A stretch of DNA of 64,000 nt, taken from assembly GCA_947464275.1 (NCBI GenBank), contig CANHVU010000004.1:98195-162194 (forward strand), given 5' to 3'. The notes below the pieces were generated by a model. That model was given only the letters and a program-made list of their open reading frames with translations, had not been told where the DNA came from and ran no database searches. The stretch is from Bacteroidota bacterium. GTDB taxonomy: Bacteria > Bacteroidota > Bacteroidia > UKL13-3. Position numbers and translations under genes: made by a program. Below are positions 44,240 to 53,076 of the stretch, piece after piece (the first letter of the stretch is position 1; each line of letters starts with the position of its first letter).

Positions 44240-44704
44240 ATGAAATTTAAAAATAATAAATTATTACAATTAGGAATCTTTTTTTGTATTACACTTATTG
44301 CATGCAAGAATAATAATCAAAAAAAAGAAGTACCAATAAAGGTTTTGCAAGAAAATGCTGAATTGAAAGAAAAAAGAAAATTAGTTCAAAAAACTAATTT
44401 TGATTTATTACAAGGAAAATGGGTGCATGAGGACGATAAAACTAATTTTTTAATTTTTGAAAAAAACATCAGAAAAGAAATTGCAGGTGAAATGAAAAGT
44501 TGGGACGAAGAAGAATTTATACTATCTAACAGTTGTTTAAACGAGTCCAATCTTTCAGAAACCTCAACTAAAGAAAAAGATTGTTATATCAGTTGCAAAA
44601 ACTCAGATTTATGTTGGTACATTATGTCAATTAACGAAGATAGATTAACCCTTCAATATCAAAGTAGAGGGAATTTATTGAAATACATTCGAGTAAAGAT
44701 ATAA
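44240..44704 (+). CDS. Putative lipoprotein
   Basis: 154 residues. The signal sequence LGIFFCITLIAC ends in a lipobox, with the acylated Cys near residue 22, then a KNNNQKK spacer. The mature part is hydrophilic, with LLQGKWVHEDDKTNFLIFEK typical of small lipocalin-like or DUF-type domains that start with an LQGxW strand. It has three further Cys in the C-terminal half. The function is unknown. Third gene of the small orphan cluster; its stop is 65 bases from the convergent LysR stop. Confidence 0.6.
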   Translation: MKFKNNKLLQLGIFFCITLIACKNNNQKKEVPIKVLQENAELKEKRKLVQKTNFDLLQGKWVHEDDKTNFLIFEKNIRKEIAGEMKSWDEEEFILSNSCLNESNLSETSTKEKDCYISCKNSDLCWYIMSINEDRLTLQYQSRGNLLKYIRVKI

Positions 44705-44769
44705 TCTATCACAGCATGAGAAAAAACATGCGTTGAAAAAACGATTTTTAGAACAAAAAATTCTATTAA

Positions 44770-45693
44770 TTAATACTGCTCGTACCAATTAAATTTTTCA
44801 TGCACAATTTTCGCTTTTTCTTTTTTGAGGTAATCCATAAAAGCAAGAGAAACAGGTGAGTGCTTTTTACCTTTTAGCCAAATTAAACACCAAGTTGTTT
44901 TAATAGGTAAACCTTTAATTGGAATAATTTGCAATTCATTAGCATGTAACTCGTTTTTGATTCCAATGAGTGGCATGATAGAATAACCCAAACCAGCAAC
45001 AAGTGCTTGTTTCACAGCTTCATTGGAAGTTAACTCCATCTTTTTTAGCACTTCAATATTGTTTTTAATAAAAAAACTTTCCATGGTTTGTCTGGTGCCG
45101 GAACCCTTTTCTCTGAAGATAAGAGGCAAATCTTTAAATATCTCTTTTGCAGAGATTCCTTTCTTAAACTTATGTTGACCGTTACCAACCAAGTACAATT
45201 TATTTTGGAGTAAATCCATTTTTTCAATGTTGAGCTTATCAGGTAAAATAGAAACCAAAGCAAAATCCACTTCATTGTTTTCTAAACTCTCAATTACCTT
45301 ACTTTTGTTTGTTACATCCATCAACAATTCAATACCCGTGTGTTGCTTCATAAAATCTGCTAAATACTGCGGCATCACATATTTTCCTGTTGATACTACT
45401 GAGATTTTCAGCTTACCAGCAAGTTGACCTTTATAAGCCAAAGTTTTGTAATTAATGGCATATACTTGATTGATGATGTTCTCTGCGGCCTCTGCAATTT
45501 CATGTCCGAAATCGGTTACAAAAATCTTCCTACCTACCACTTCGGTTAAAGGAATATCAAATTGATCTTGAAAATTTTTAAGTTGAATAGAAACTGCAGG
45601 CTGCGTTAAATGCAATTCCTCTGAGGCTCTAGTAACACTTTGTGTTTGCACCACTTTCAAAAAAATCTGCAATTGATTTAAAGTATAATTCAT
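44770..45693 (-). CDS. LysR-family transcriptional regulator
   Basis: 307 residues. N-terminal winged helix-turn-helix (LKVVQTQSVTRASEELHL, then TQPAVSIQLKNFQ) followed by a periplasmic-binding-protein-like effector domain (from about residue 90, LKISVVSTGKYVMPQYLADF). This N-terminal type resembles the CbbR/CmpR branch that controls carbon fixation and inorganic-carbon uptake genes. It is transcribed divergently from a DUF6671 gene and an SbtA-family bicarbonate permease gene, which are its likely targets. A LysR box would lie in the 175-base gap at 45694-45868, but I could not single out one TN11A motif. Confidence 0.9.
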   Translation of the reverse strand: MNYTLNQLQIFLKVVQTQSVTRASEELHLTQPAVSIQLKNFQDQFDIPLTEVVGRKIFVTDFGHEIAEAAENIINQVYAINYKTLAYKGQLAGKLKISVVSTGKYVMPQYLADFMKQHTGIELLMDVTNKSKVIESLENNEVDFALVSILPDKLNIEKMDLLQNKLYLVGNGQHKFKKGISAKEIFKDLPLIFREKGSGTRQTMESFFIKNNIEVLKKMELTSNEAVKQALVAGLGYSIMPLIGIKNELHANELQIIPIKGLPIKTTWCLIWLKGKKHSPVSLAFMDYLKKEKAKIVHEKFNWYEQY

Positions 45694-45868
45694 AAATTAT
45701 TTTTATGTATAACATTACAAAGATAAATAAAAACTTATAAACCAGAATGCTCAATTTCGCACCAAAAAACAATAAACTTAATTAGAGTAAAAGCTTTTGT
45801 GGTTAAGAAAAATTATGGATTCAAAACCAATTACATAAAAGTAAAAGTTAATAATTTTCGGGTAAACA

Positions 45869-46039
45869 ATGAATCTAATTACAATAAAAACAAGTTTATA
45901 TTTTATCATCACTTTTACCTTTATAATCATGTCATTGGTAATAAATGATGCTGTTAATAGCCAGCTTTTAGCCTCGTTAAGTATCATATCAGGGGCTTAT
46001 GCCAACAAAAGTCTTTCAGCAAATAATAATGCAGAATAA
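45869..46039 (+). CDS. Small putative membrane protein
   Basis: 56 codons from ATG at 45869 to TAA at 46039. Two hydrophobic stretches (LYFIITFTFIIMSLVI and LLASLSIISGAYAN) are separated by a short polar loop, consistent with a hairpin of two short helices. It lies in the LysR-divergent leader, and its end overlaps the start region of the DUF6671 gene in another frame, as expected in a coupled operon. I do not recognise a family. It could be a real small membrane subunit or a leader peptide; the evidence is composition and placement only. Confidence 0.4.
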   Translation: MNLITIKTSLYFIITFTFIIMSLVINDAVNSQLLASLSIISGAYANKSLSANNNAE

Positions 46040-46883
46040 TAAAATAATGTTCAAAGGAAGGAAACTATTAATAGCAACCAAACACGAAAAGGAAAAAGTA
46101 ATTGCACCAATATTAGAAAAAGAACTAGGTGTAAGTTGTTTTGTTATTAATGATTTTGATACGGATGAACTAGGCACATTTACTGGAGAAATTGAAAGAA
46201 AAGACGACCCTATAATAACTGCCAGAAAAAAATGCTTGTTGGCTATGGAGTTAACAAATTGCGATTTGGCAGTTGCAAGTGAAGGATCATTTGGCCCACA
46301 TCCCACTATTTATTTTGTGCCTGCTGATGATGAATTTTTACTATTCATTGATAAAAAAAATGATTTAGAAATTATTGTGAGAGAGCTGAGTACAGAAACC
46401 AATTTTAATGGTGCAGAAATTAAAACTGAAATGGAACTTAAGGAATTTTCTGCTCAAGCAAATTTTCCAACACACAGATTAATTCTGAGAAAATCAAAGA
46501 ATGATTTTAGAAACATGGTAAAAGGAATAAATAATATAGAATTGTTAAATAATACTTTCAATAATCTCATTGCTGAATACGGAACAGCCTATATAGAAAC
46601 CGATATGCGAGCTATGTATAATCCAACGAGAATGAAAGTAATTGAACAAGCCGCCATAAAACTTGCAGAAAAAATAAATTCGTTATGCCCTAATTGCCAA
46701 TCGCCTGGTTTTGGAATCACAGATTCAGAACAAGGATTGCCATGTGAAATCTGTAATTTTCCAACACGCAGTATTTTAAGCCACATTTATTCATGCAAAA
46801 AATGCTCTTTCACCAACACAAAACAATACCCTAATGGTAAAAAAACTGAAAATCCAATGAACTGTGATATTTGTAATCCATAA
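46029..46883 (+). CDS. DUF6671-family protein
   Basis: 284 residues from the ATG at 46029; the frame is open to an ATG at 45999, and MFKGRKLL at 46047 is another candidate. The N-terminal part (GRKLLIATKHEKEKVIAPIL, then EGSFGPHP) is a DUF6671 hallmark as far as I recall. The C terminus carries a multi-Cys zinc region (CPNCQSPGFG, CEICNFPTRS, CKKCSF, CDIC). No signal peptide. The biochemical function is unknown. It sits between the LysR-divergent promoter and the SbtA-type permease, 41 bases before that gene, so co-expression with bicarbonate transport is likely. It takes the place where cyanobacteria have a PII-like SbtB, but it is not PII-like in sequence. Confidence 0.75.
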   Translation: MQNNKIMFKGRKLLIATKHEKEKVIAPILEKELGVSCFVINDFDTDELGTFTGEIERKDDPIITARKKCLLAMELTNCDLAVASEGSFGPHPTIYFVPADDEFLLFIDKKNDLEIIVRELSTETNFNGAEIKTEMELKEFSAQANFPTHRLILRKSKNDFRNMVKGINNIELLNNTFNNLIAEYGTAYIETDMRAMYNPTRMKVIEQAAIKLAEKINSLCPNCQSPGFGITDSEQGLPCEICNFPTRSILSHIYSCKKCSFTNTKQYPNGKKTENPMNCDICNP

Positions 46884-46924
46884 CTGCTTAATAAAAATCA
46901 AACAAAACATAAATTAATTACTCA

Positions 46925-47887
46925 ATGAACTTTCAATTACTAATCGACAATATAACCAATCCTGCATTACTCTTTTTTGTATTAGGCGTTTTAGCCGTTT
47001 ATTTAAAAAGCGATTTAGAAATTCCATCTAATTCTTCAAAATTTATTTCGCTATACCTATTATTTGCAATTGGCTTTAAGGGAGGACAAGAATTATCTCA
47101 TGAGGCATTTACCATGGAAATTGGATGGTCAATGTTATTTGGGATATTTATTTCCTTAATGATTCCACTTTATACATTCTTTATACTTAAAAGAAAATTA
47201 AATGTGTTTGATGCAGGTGCTATTGCTGCTGCTTATGGTTCGGTTAGTGCGGTAACATTCGTTACAGCAGTTTCTTACCTTGAATCTCAACAATTAGCAC
47301 TTCATGGACACATGGTTGCAATCATGGCTTTAATGGAATCGCCAGCAATAATTATTGGTTTGGTTTTAATCTCATTATTTAATAAAGACGAGTCTAATAA
47401 AATTAATAAAAGTAGTGTAATAAAACATTCATTTACCAATGGTAGTGTATTACTCATTCTTGGTAGTTTAATTATTGGATACATAGCCAATGCCAAGCAA
47501 GCAGAAGGAATAAAACCATTTACAAACGACCTTTTCAAAGGTTTTCTTGCTATTTTTCTTTTAGACATGGGTATTACAAGTGGTAAAAAACTTAAAGCAT
47601 TTTTCTCATTCGGTTGGTTCCCTGTTATTTTTGCAATAATAATCCCATTAGTTAATGGTTCTATTATTGCCATTTTAAGTTCATATGTTACACCAGATAT
47701 AACCAATCGTTTTATTTTTGCAGTTTTAGCAGCAAGTGCCTCCTATATTGCAGTTCCTGCTGCTATGAAAATTTCAGTTCCGCAATCAAATCCTGGACTT
47801 CTTTTACCAATGGCGCTTGCAGTTACCTTCCCTGTAAATATTACAATTGGTATGCCTATTTATTTTCTTTTAGTCCAAAATACTTAA
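46925..47887 (+). CDS. SbtA-family sodium-dependent bicarbonate permease
   Basis: 320 residues with about ten membrane helices. NPALLFFVLGVLAVYLKSDL and GFKGGQEL near the start, and AYGSVSAVTFVTA and LMESPAIIIGL in the middle, are characteristic of SbtA. The second half repeats the fold with LDMGITSGKKLKAF and AAASASYIAVPAAMKISVP. In cyanobacteria SbtA takes up bicarbonate with sodium; here the host is presumably heterotrophic, so it may feed carboxylases. Third or second gene of the LysR-divergent operon. It ends 34 bases before a strong hairpin. Confidence 0.88.
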   Translation: MNFQLLIDNITNPALLFFVLGVLAVYLKSDLEIPSNSSKFISLYLLFAIGFKGGQELSHEAFTMEIGWSMLFGIFISLMIPLYTFFILKRKLNVFDAGAIAAAYGSVSAVTFVTAVSYLESQQLALHGHMVAIMALMESPAIIIGLVLISLFNKDESNKINKSSVIKHSFTNGSVLLILGSLIIGYIANAKQAEGIKPFTNDLFKGFLAIFLLDMGITSGKKLKAFFSFGWFPVIFAIIIPLVNGSIIAILSSYVTPDITNRFIFAVLAASASYIAVPAAMKISVPQSNPGLLLPMALAVTFPVNITIGMPIYFLLVQNT

Positions 47888-47920
47888 TAAATAATTGTTA
47901 TTAGCGCAAAGCAATAAATA

Positions 47921-47954
47921 TAACTATGGCAGCTTTAAAAGGCTGCCATAGTTA
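47921..47954 (+). terminator. Hairpin after the SbtA gene
   Basis: Perfect 13-bp stem TAACTATGGCAGC / GCTGCCATAGTTA with an 8-base loop. The downstream bases are AAGTTG rather than a U tract, so it may stabilise the 3' end rather than terminate. Confidence 0.6.
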
Positions 47955-48042
47955 AAGTTGTTCGATACAATAATTTTATATTAATTGCTGTAAAATATTT
48001 TTTTTGATATCTTGCTTTTAAAATAATCCAATAAAATTCAAA

Positions 48043-48642
48043 ATGAGGAAATTATTAGCGACAATAACAATTTTGTGGATTGCAAATATTTCGTTTGGAC
48101 AGACCATTCTTTCAGGAGAATATAATGCTGGTTTAAAGCTGGCTTACGATAGTATTACAAATAAACTGACTGGGTATTATGAAAATTATACCGGTTATGA
48201 CGAAGAAACAAGAAACCCGAAATTTTCTTGCATATTTTACATACATGGTAAAATTACTGGTAGTCAATTTACCGTTGACACCTATTTCCCCAATGATACT
48301 AGTGATATAATAAAAGGAAACATTAACATAATTAACAGCAAGACAGCTAGCATAAAATTATTAGAAGATCATGGAGGATGTTGGAATGTACAACATTTTG
48401 CAGACGAGCATGTGAAATTCGATTTGGAAAAACAAAATGCTTGGTGTCAAATTTGGTATGTCACCACTAATAAAACTTATTTTTACTTATACAATTCATT
48501 TGAAAAAAGGAAAAAATATTACCTAATTAAAAACGACATAGTATTCATTGAAAAAATACTAAATGATTGGGCTTATTGCTCATTCAATGGCAAAACCATT
48601 ATTAAAGGTTGGATAAGAACAGCTGACTTAAATAAAATATAA
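48043..48642 (+). CDS. Secreted hypothetical protein
   Basis: 199 residues. Signal peptide (MRKLLATITILWIANISFGQ). The mature part is beta-rich, with ILSGEYNAGLKLAYDS, LTGYYENYTGYDEE and EDHGGCWNVQHF. The C-terminal 60 residues (VTTNKTYFYLYN, KRKKYYLIKNDIVFIEK, WAYCSFNGKTIIKGWIRTADL) look like a bacterial SH3-type domain. I cannot name the function; a periplasmic cell-wall-associated protein is possible. It stands alone, with a 161-base gap to the convergent pseudouridine synthase gene. Confidence 0.6.
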   Translation: MRKLLATITILWIANISFGQTILSGEYNAGLKLAYDSITNKLTGYYENYTGYDEETRNPKFSCIFYIHGKITGSQFTVDTYFPNDTSDIIKGNINIINSKTASIKLLEDHGGCWNVQHFADEHVKFDLEKQNAWCQIWYVTTNKTYFYLYNSFEKRKKYYLIKNDIVFIEKILNDWAYCSFNGKTIIKGWIRTADLNKI

Positions 48643-48803
48643 AAAACGTCACATAACAAATAACGGTATAGTGAGCTAATTATTTGAAGATTCGATTTAA
48701 TAAGAAGATGTGATACAAAAAAGTAAACATTCAAAAGTATTACTCATTTTAACTTTTTTGGACAATAATTTAAGCCCATTATCCCAAATATAAAACAAGA
48801 AGG

Positions 48804-49370
48804 CTAATCCACTATTAATTGATTTACTTCAATTACATTGCCCGCTTCTAAATCATTTAAATGAATACTTCCAATTCTAACTCTGAATAGGCGTAAAGTA
48901 GGAAAACCAACGGCCGCAGTCATTTTTCGAACCTGCCTAAACTTACCTTCGTTTATAGTTATAGAAACCCAACAAGTTGGACCATGTCTATCGTCTCTGA
49001 TTTTTTTTACTCGTGGCTTAAAATTAGGCGATTGCTCTAAAACAAATACCTTACAAGGTAAGGTGGTATACTTTTCACTTCGATTACTAATTTCAACTCC
49101 ATTTATTAATTTTTCAACAGCCTCAGCAGTAATTAAACCATCTAATTGAACATAGTATTCTTTTTCTATTTTTTTACTTCTAACCAACTCACTTACTTTA
49201 CCATCGGTGGTTAATAATAATAAGCCTTCGCTATCTTCATCTAGTCGGCCAATAGCCATAGTGCCTGCTGGGAAAGGAAATAATTCACCTAGAAATTTTT
49301 TCTTTTTTACGTTTTCTACAAACTGGCTCATATAGCCAAATGGTTTGTGTATTATAAAATGCCTATGCAT
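48804..49370 (-). CDS. RsuA/RluE-family rRNA pseudouridine synthase
   Basis: 188 residues. Makes pseudouridine in rRNA. It lacks an N-terminal S4 domain and begins directly with FIIHKPFGYMSQF, as RluE (23S U2457) does. The catalytic motif is GRLDEDSEGLLLLTTDG (about residues 38-54), followed by KEYYVQLDG and INEGKFRQVRKMTAAVGFPT, LRLFRVRIG. RluE-like is the best assignment; the exact U is inferred. The start is four bases after the DUF3820 gene stop, so it is the last gene of the histidine kinase operon. Confidence 0.9.
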   Translation of the reverse strand: MHRHFIIHKPFGYMSQFVENVKKKKFLGELFPFPAGTMAIGRLDEDSEGLLLLTTDGKVSELVRSKKIEKEYYVQLDGLITAEAVEKLINGVEISNRSEKYTTLPCKVFVLEQSPNFKPRVKKIRDDRHGPTCWVSITINEGKFRQVRKMTAAVGFPTLRLFRVRIGSIHLNDLEAGNVIEVNQLIVD

Positions 49371-49374
49371 TCAT

Positions 49375-49599
49375 TTAAATATGTTTTAAAGGAGTTAACA
49401 AATCATCCAATCCATTCAACTTTATTTCATAGATGGTTTCCAATTGAACACCTAATTTACCTTTAGGAAATCCTTGTCGTTTAATCCATTCTAAATAATG
49501 TATTGGCATATTACAAAGTAAGGTATCCTTATATTTACCATAAGGCATTTTGGTTCGAACCAAACTCAATAATATTTCTTTGTGATTGTAATCTACCAT
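49375..49599 (-). CDS. DUF3820-family protein
   Basis: 74 residues with the family core MPYGKYKDTLLCNMPIHYLE then WIKRQGFPKGKLGVQL. The group has been described as a putative quorum-sensing-regulated virulence factor in Pseudomonas, but its activity is not known to me. No signal peptide. It sits 14 bases after the histidine kinase stop and four bases before the RluE-like gene, so all three are almost certainly co-transcribed. Confidence 0.8.
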   Translation of the reverse strand: MVDYNHKEILLSLVRTKMPYGKYKDTLLCNMPIHYLEWIKRQGFPKGKLGVQLETIYEIKLNGLDDLLTPLKHI

Positions 49600-49613
49600 T
49601 TGATAGTTCTATT

Positions 49614-52600
49614 CTAATAATTCTTGGAATTATTTACAAATGTAATGATAAATTTAGTTCCAAAATTTTCTATACTGTTCACTTTTATAGTACCACCTAG
49701 GGCAATAATTTGAGATTTTACTAAATACAAACCTATTCCCTTACTATCAGCATGGTTATGAAATTTTTGGTACAAGCCAAATATTTTGTCTTTTACTTTT
49801 TGTTCATTGAAACCAATTCCATTATCCTCAAAAGTCAATTCAATTTTATTATTAACTAATTTTGTACTTATTTTTATAATTGGATTTCTAGAGGGATGAG
49901 CATACTTAATTGCATTGGTAGTTAGGTTTAAAAAAATACTTTCTAAATAACTTTTATTAAACATTACTGAGTCAATCTCCTCTAAATTTAATTCAAAGGT
50001 AGTATTGTTAAATAATGATTTTATAGAATTAGTAACATTACCTAACACTTCTTTTATGTTTAGTTTTTCTAACTCTAAATTGGTATTTTCTTTTATTATT
50101 AAAATTTTTATTAAATCATTCAAGGTTTCGTTTAAATGAATAGTTGATATTTTAAAACCTTCAATTAATTGTACTGTAGTTTCATCAGGAATAAGTGAGG
50201 TGTCAATTAAATCAGCAATTGACAATAAATTAGTCAATGGCGAACGCATATTGTGAGAGGTAATGTATGAAAATTGTTTCAACTCATTGTTACTTCGGGT
50301 TAATTCATTAATTAACTCTTTTCTCTCCTCCTCCATTTTTTTACGTTCGGTAACATCTTTGGCCACACCAAATACCAATTTCTCATTGTCTATGGGAATA
50401 GTAGTCCAGTTTAGCCATTTTACTTCTCCTGTGGCAGTTACATACCTGTTTTCAAAATTAACTATCGTATTACCTTCATGAATATTTTTTCTTATATTTA
50501 GTGTTTGTTCCCTGTCGTCAGGATGAACAAAATTAATAAATGGTTCGCTTAATAATTTTTCGTTAGGAAAGTTTAAAAATTTACTAACTGAACCATTTAT
50601 TTTTTTAAAATAACCATCATAACCTGCAATACAAATTAAATCAGGTGAAATATTAAAGAACATATTTAGTTCATTTTCTGATTTGTTTTTTTGAATATAT
50701 GCTCCAATTTGATGGCTAATGGTATTCAATAAATTATTATCAACTAAACTTGGTTGAAGGTCTGTTTTAGAAAAAAAGGCAAAAATGGCTATTACTTCAT
50801 TATTGTAAAAAATAGGTATACCGACTACACTTTTTAAGCCTAAACTTTTTGCTACGTTTTTTCTATTTAACGTTGATTGATCCACATTAGGCCAAACCAC
50901 AATCTTCTCTTCTTGCAAAGTTACACCTGCTATACCATTTCCTTTTAAAATCTCAAAATGCTCAATACTTTGATACATTAAATCCATCTCTGAATTTGAA
51001 CTCCAAAACGATCTAAAAAACATTTTCGCTTTGTCAATATTAATAGACCAAGCTTCAGCATAATCAAATTCAAAATACTTGGAAATAATTTCAAGTGTAT
51101 TACTAAAAGCATCTTTTAAATATTCATATTCGTTAATTGATTTAACTATAGTATATAATATTTCTTTTTCTTCTTCTGCTTTTTTACGTGCTGTAATATC
51201 ACGCTGAATAGAAATCCAATGTGTATATTGACCTTTCTCATTTGTAATGGGAACAGCCGAAAAATCAACCCAAAAAGAACTACCGTCTTTTTTATAATTG
51301 ATAATTTCAAATTGGAATTTTTCGAATTTTTGTTTTTTTATTTCAATTTGATTTACAACTTCCTTATTGGTTAATGGGCCATAAAAAATTCCAGTATCAC
51401 TGTTTAATAATTCTACATTACTATAACCTGTCATTTTACAAAAAGCATCATTTACATATATAATTTCTGTATTTAACGTGCTTTTATTGGTAATTTTACT
51501 TATCAAAACACCATCATTGGCATTGGTAATAATAGAAGCATATAGTTTGAGTTTTTGGCTTTCATTAGTTAATTCAGTAACATCCTGCATTGCCCCAATT
51601 ATCCTAGTGGTAATCCCTTTTTTATCTTTTAGTAAAATAGCTTTATCAATTACATGAGCAAATTCATTATTAAATTTTTTATATTGGTATGTTTCGCTCC
51701 AAGTAGTTGTTTCACTATTTTCAATTGCATGTAACAAACTTTTGGTAACCCTATCCTTATCATCAGGATGAACTAATTCTTCCCACTTTTTATAGTCCAT
51801 TACTACATTATGGCTATTGTATCCAAAAAGTTTTTCAAAACCTTCGCCCAAATAATATTTGTTTTGTTTTAAATCCAAATCCCAAATAGCATCAAATGTG
51901 GCTTTGGTAGCATAATCAAAACGTTCATTACTTGCTAATAACTCGCGCTCCACTTTTTGTTTAGCCAAAGTATTTCTAATCGACATGATGGCAAAACATA
52001 TATGATTAGAAATTCGATTTAAAATTTCTAATTCGTTATCATCGAATGAATTTTCCTTTGAGGAATAAAAGTTGATAGACGCTAAAGTATTGTTGTCATA
52101 ATTTAATGGAAAGGAAGCTACTGAGTTGAAGCCATATTTTTCAATAGCATTTTTCCATGGTTTAAAGGCCCCTGATAAATCAATATTATTGAACACCATG
52201 GATTTGTTATTATTCATAGCCATGCCAACAGGCCCTTTATTTAACTCATCATCCTTTAAATCGATTACAATTTCGTTTAAATAATTAATAGCAGAACCAG
52301 CCCAAGCTATTGGACTTACATTCATTTGTTTCTTATCACTCTTTATTGCATTACCAACCCAAACAAGCACATATTCGCCATTTTCAGCAATTATTTTACA
52401 AATATTTAAAAGTAATTCTCTTTCGTTTTTGGTTTGCAAAATTTCTTCATTTACCAAATTTAATAAATAAAGTTCTCTATTTGACTTTGCAAGTGCACTC
52501 TTCGACTTATTTAAATTTGTGACATCACGTGAATGAATTAATACGCCAACCTGAATATTTTCATTATTATAAATAGGTGCAAGTGTTACCTCAAAATAAG

Positions 52601-52970
52601 TAATTTCATTTTGAATTATTACCTTCTTTTGAAATACAAATTTTTCACCGTTAAGAGCTCTTTTTGCATGTCCATAAAGATCATTGTTGTTTAACGATAC
52701 TAATTGATCAAAAATATTTTTACCAATTTCTAATGTTACCCCTTCGGCAAATAATGCCATTTTTTCAAAAGCATTATTAAATGCAGTTAACTTAAACTCC
52801 ATATCTACAGAGTAAATAATTTCGGATAAGTTATTAATTAAAGCCAACAAATTTTCAAAATAAATAGTATTTGACTTGGTACTTTTTGCCATTTGCAATT
52901 CGTACTCAAGCCTTTTTATTTCTGCAATTAACGCATTATTATCAGTTGCATTATTTGTTTCGGAGTCCAT
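49614..52970 (-). CDS. Hybrid-free PAS/GAF sensor histidine kinase
   Basis: 1118 residues, no signal peptide and no membrane helix, so it is probably a cytoplasmic sensor. Order: short coiled coil, PAS (about 43-155), GAF (about 175-330), PAS (about 350-470), PAS (about 477-600), GAF (about 610-765), PAS (about 770-890), a DHp helix with the phospho-acceptor His in the HNxRSPL-type box SHNMRSPLTNL (about 906), and a HATPase domain with NLTTNAIKYA, DNGIGF and KGIGLYL. There is no receiver domain and no response regulator gene nearby, so the partner is elsewhere. GAF and PAS ligands are unknown. First gene of a three-gene operon. Confidence 0.92.
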   Translation of the reverse strand: MDSETNNATDNNALIAEIKRLEYELQMAKSTKSNTIYFENLLALINNLSEIIYSVDMEFKLTAFNNAFEKMALFAEGVTLEIGKNIFDQLVSLNNNDLYGHAKRALNGEKFVFQKKVIIQNEITYFEVTLAPIYNNENIQVGVLIHSRDVTNLNKSKSALAKSNRELYLLNLVNEEILQTKNERELLLNICKIIAENGEYVLVWVGNAIKSDKKQMNVSPIAWAGSAINYLNEIVIDLKDDELNKGPVGMAMNNNKSMVFNNIDLSGAFKPWKNAIEKYGFNSVASFPLNYDNNTLASINFYSSKENSFDDNELEILNRISNHICFAIMSIRNTLAKQKVERELLASNERFDYATKATFDAIWDLDLKQNKYYLGEGFEKLFGYNSHNVVMDYKKWEELVHPDDKDRVTKSLLHAIENSETTTWSETYQYKKFNNEFAHVIDKAILLKDKKGITTRIIGAMQDVTELTNESQKLKLYASIITNANDGVLISKITNKSTLNTEIIYVNDAFCKMTGYSNVELLNSDTGIFYGPLTNKEVVNQIEIKKQKFEKFQFEIINYKKDGSSFWVDFSAVPITNEKGQYTHWISIQRDITARKKAEEEKEILYTIVKSINEYEYLKDAFSNTLEIISKYFEFDYAEAWSINIDKAKMFFRSFWSSNSEMDLMYQSIEHFEILKGNGIAGVTLQEEKIVVWPNVDQSTLNRKNVAKSLGLKSVVGIPIFYNNEVIAIFAFFSKTDLQPSLVDNNLLNTISHQIGAYIQKNKSENELNMFFNISPDLICIAGYDGYFKKINGSVSKFLNFPNEKLLSEPFINFVHPDDREQTLNIRKNIHEGNTIVNFENRYVTATGEVKWLNWTTIPIDNEKLVFGVAKDVTERKKMEEERKELINELTRSNNELKQFSYITSHNMRSPLTNLLSIADLIDTSLIPDETTVQLIEGFKISTIHLNETLNDLIKILIIKENTNLELEKLNIKEVLGNVTNSIKSLFNNTTFELNLEEIDSVMFNKSYLESIFLNLTTNAIKYAHPSRNPIIKISTKLVNNKIELTFEDNGIGFNEQKVKDKIFGLYQKFHNHADSKGIGLYLVKSQIIALGGTIKVNSIENFGTKFIITFVNNSKNY

Positions 52971-53013
52971 TTCTTTACAATGATATAAAAAATTTTCAAT
53001 TATTTACCAAAAG

Positions 53014-53047
53014 AAAAGGCTACATCTATTAATAAATGTAGCCTTTT
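53014..53047 (-). terminator. Terminator of the giant adhesin gene
   Basis: 12-bp stem AAAAGGCTACAT / ATGTAGCCTTTT around a 10-base loop, 30 bases after the stop of the minus-strand adhesin gene and before the histidine kinase gene. Confidence 0.85.
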
Positions 53048-53076
53048 CCTAGATTATTCAAATAAAATTTAATTAC

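Noticed and set aside
44770..45693. A second gene on the minus strand within the LysR frame region (45045-45275).
   Set aside because: Shadow frame within the LysR coding sequence, without family features.
46016..46306. Minus-strand ORF over the start of the DUF6671 gene.
   Set aside because: Antisense shadow; the plus-strand frame has the conserved family motif.
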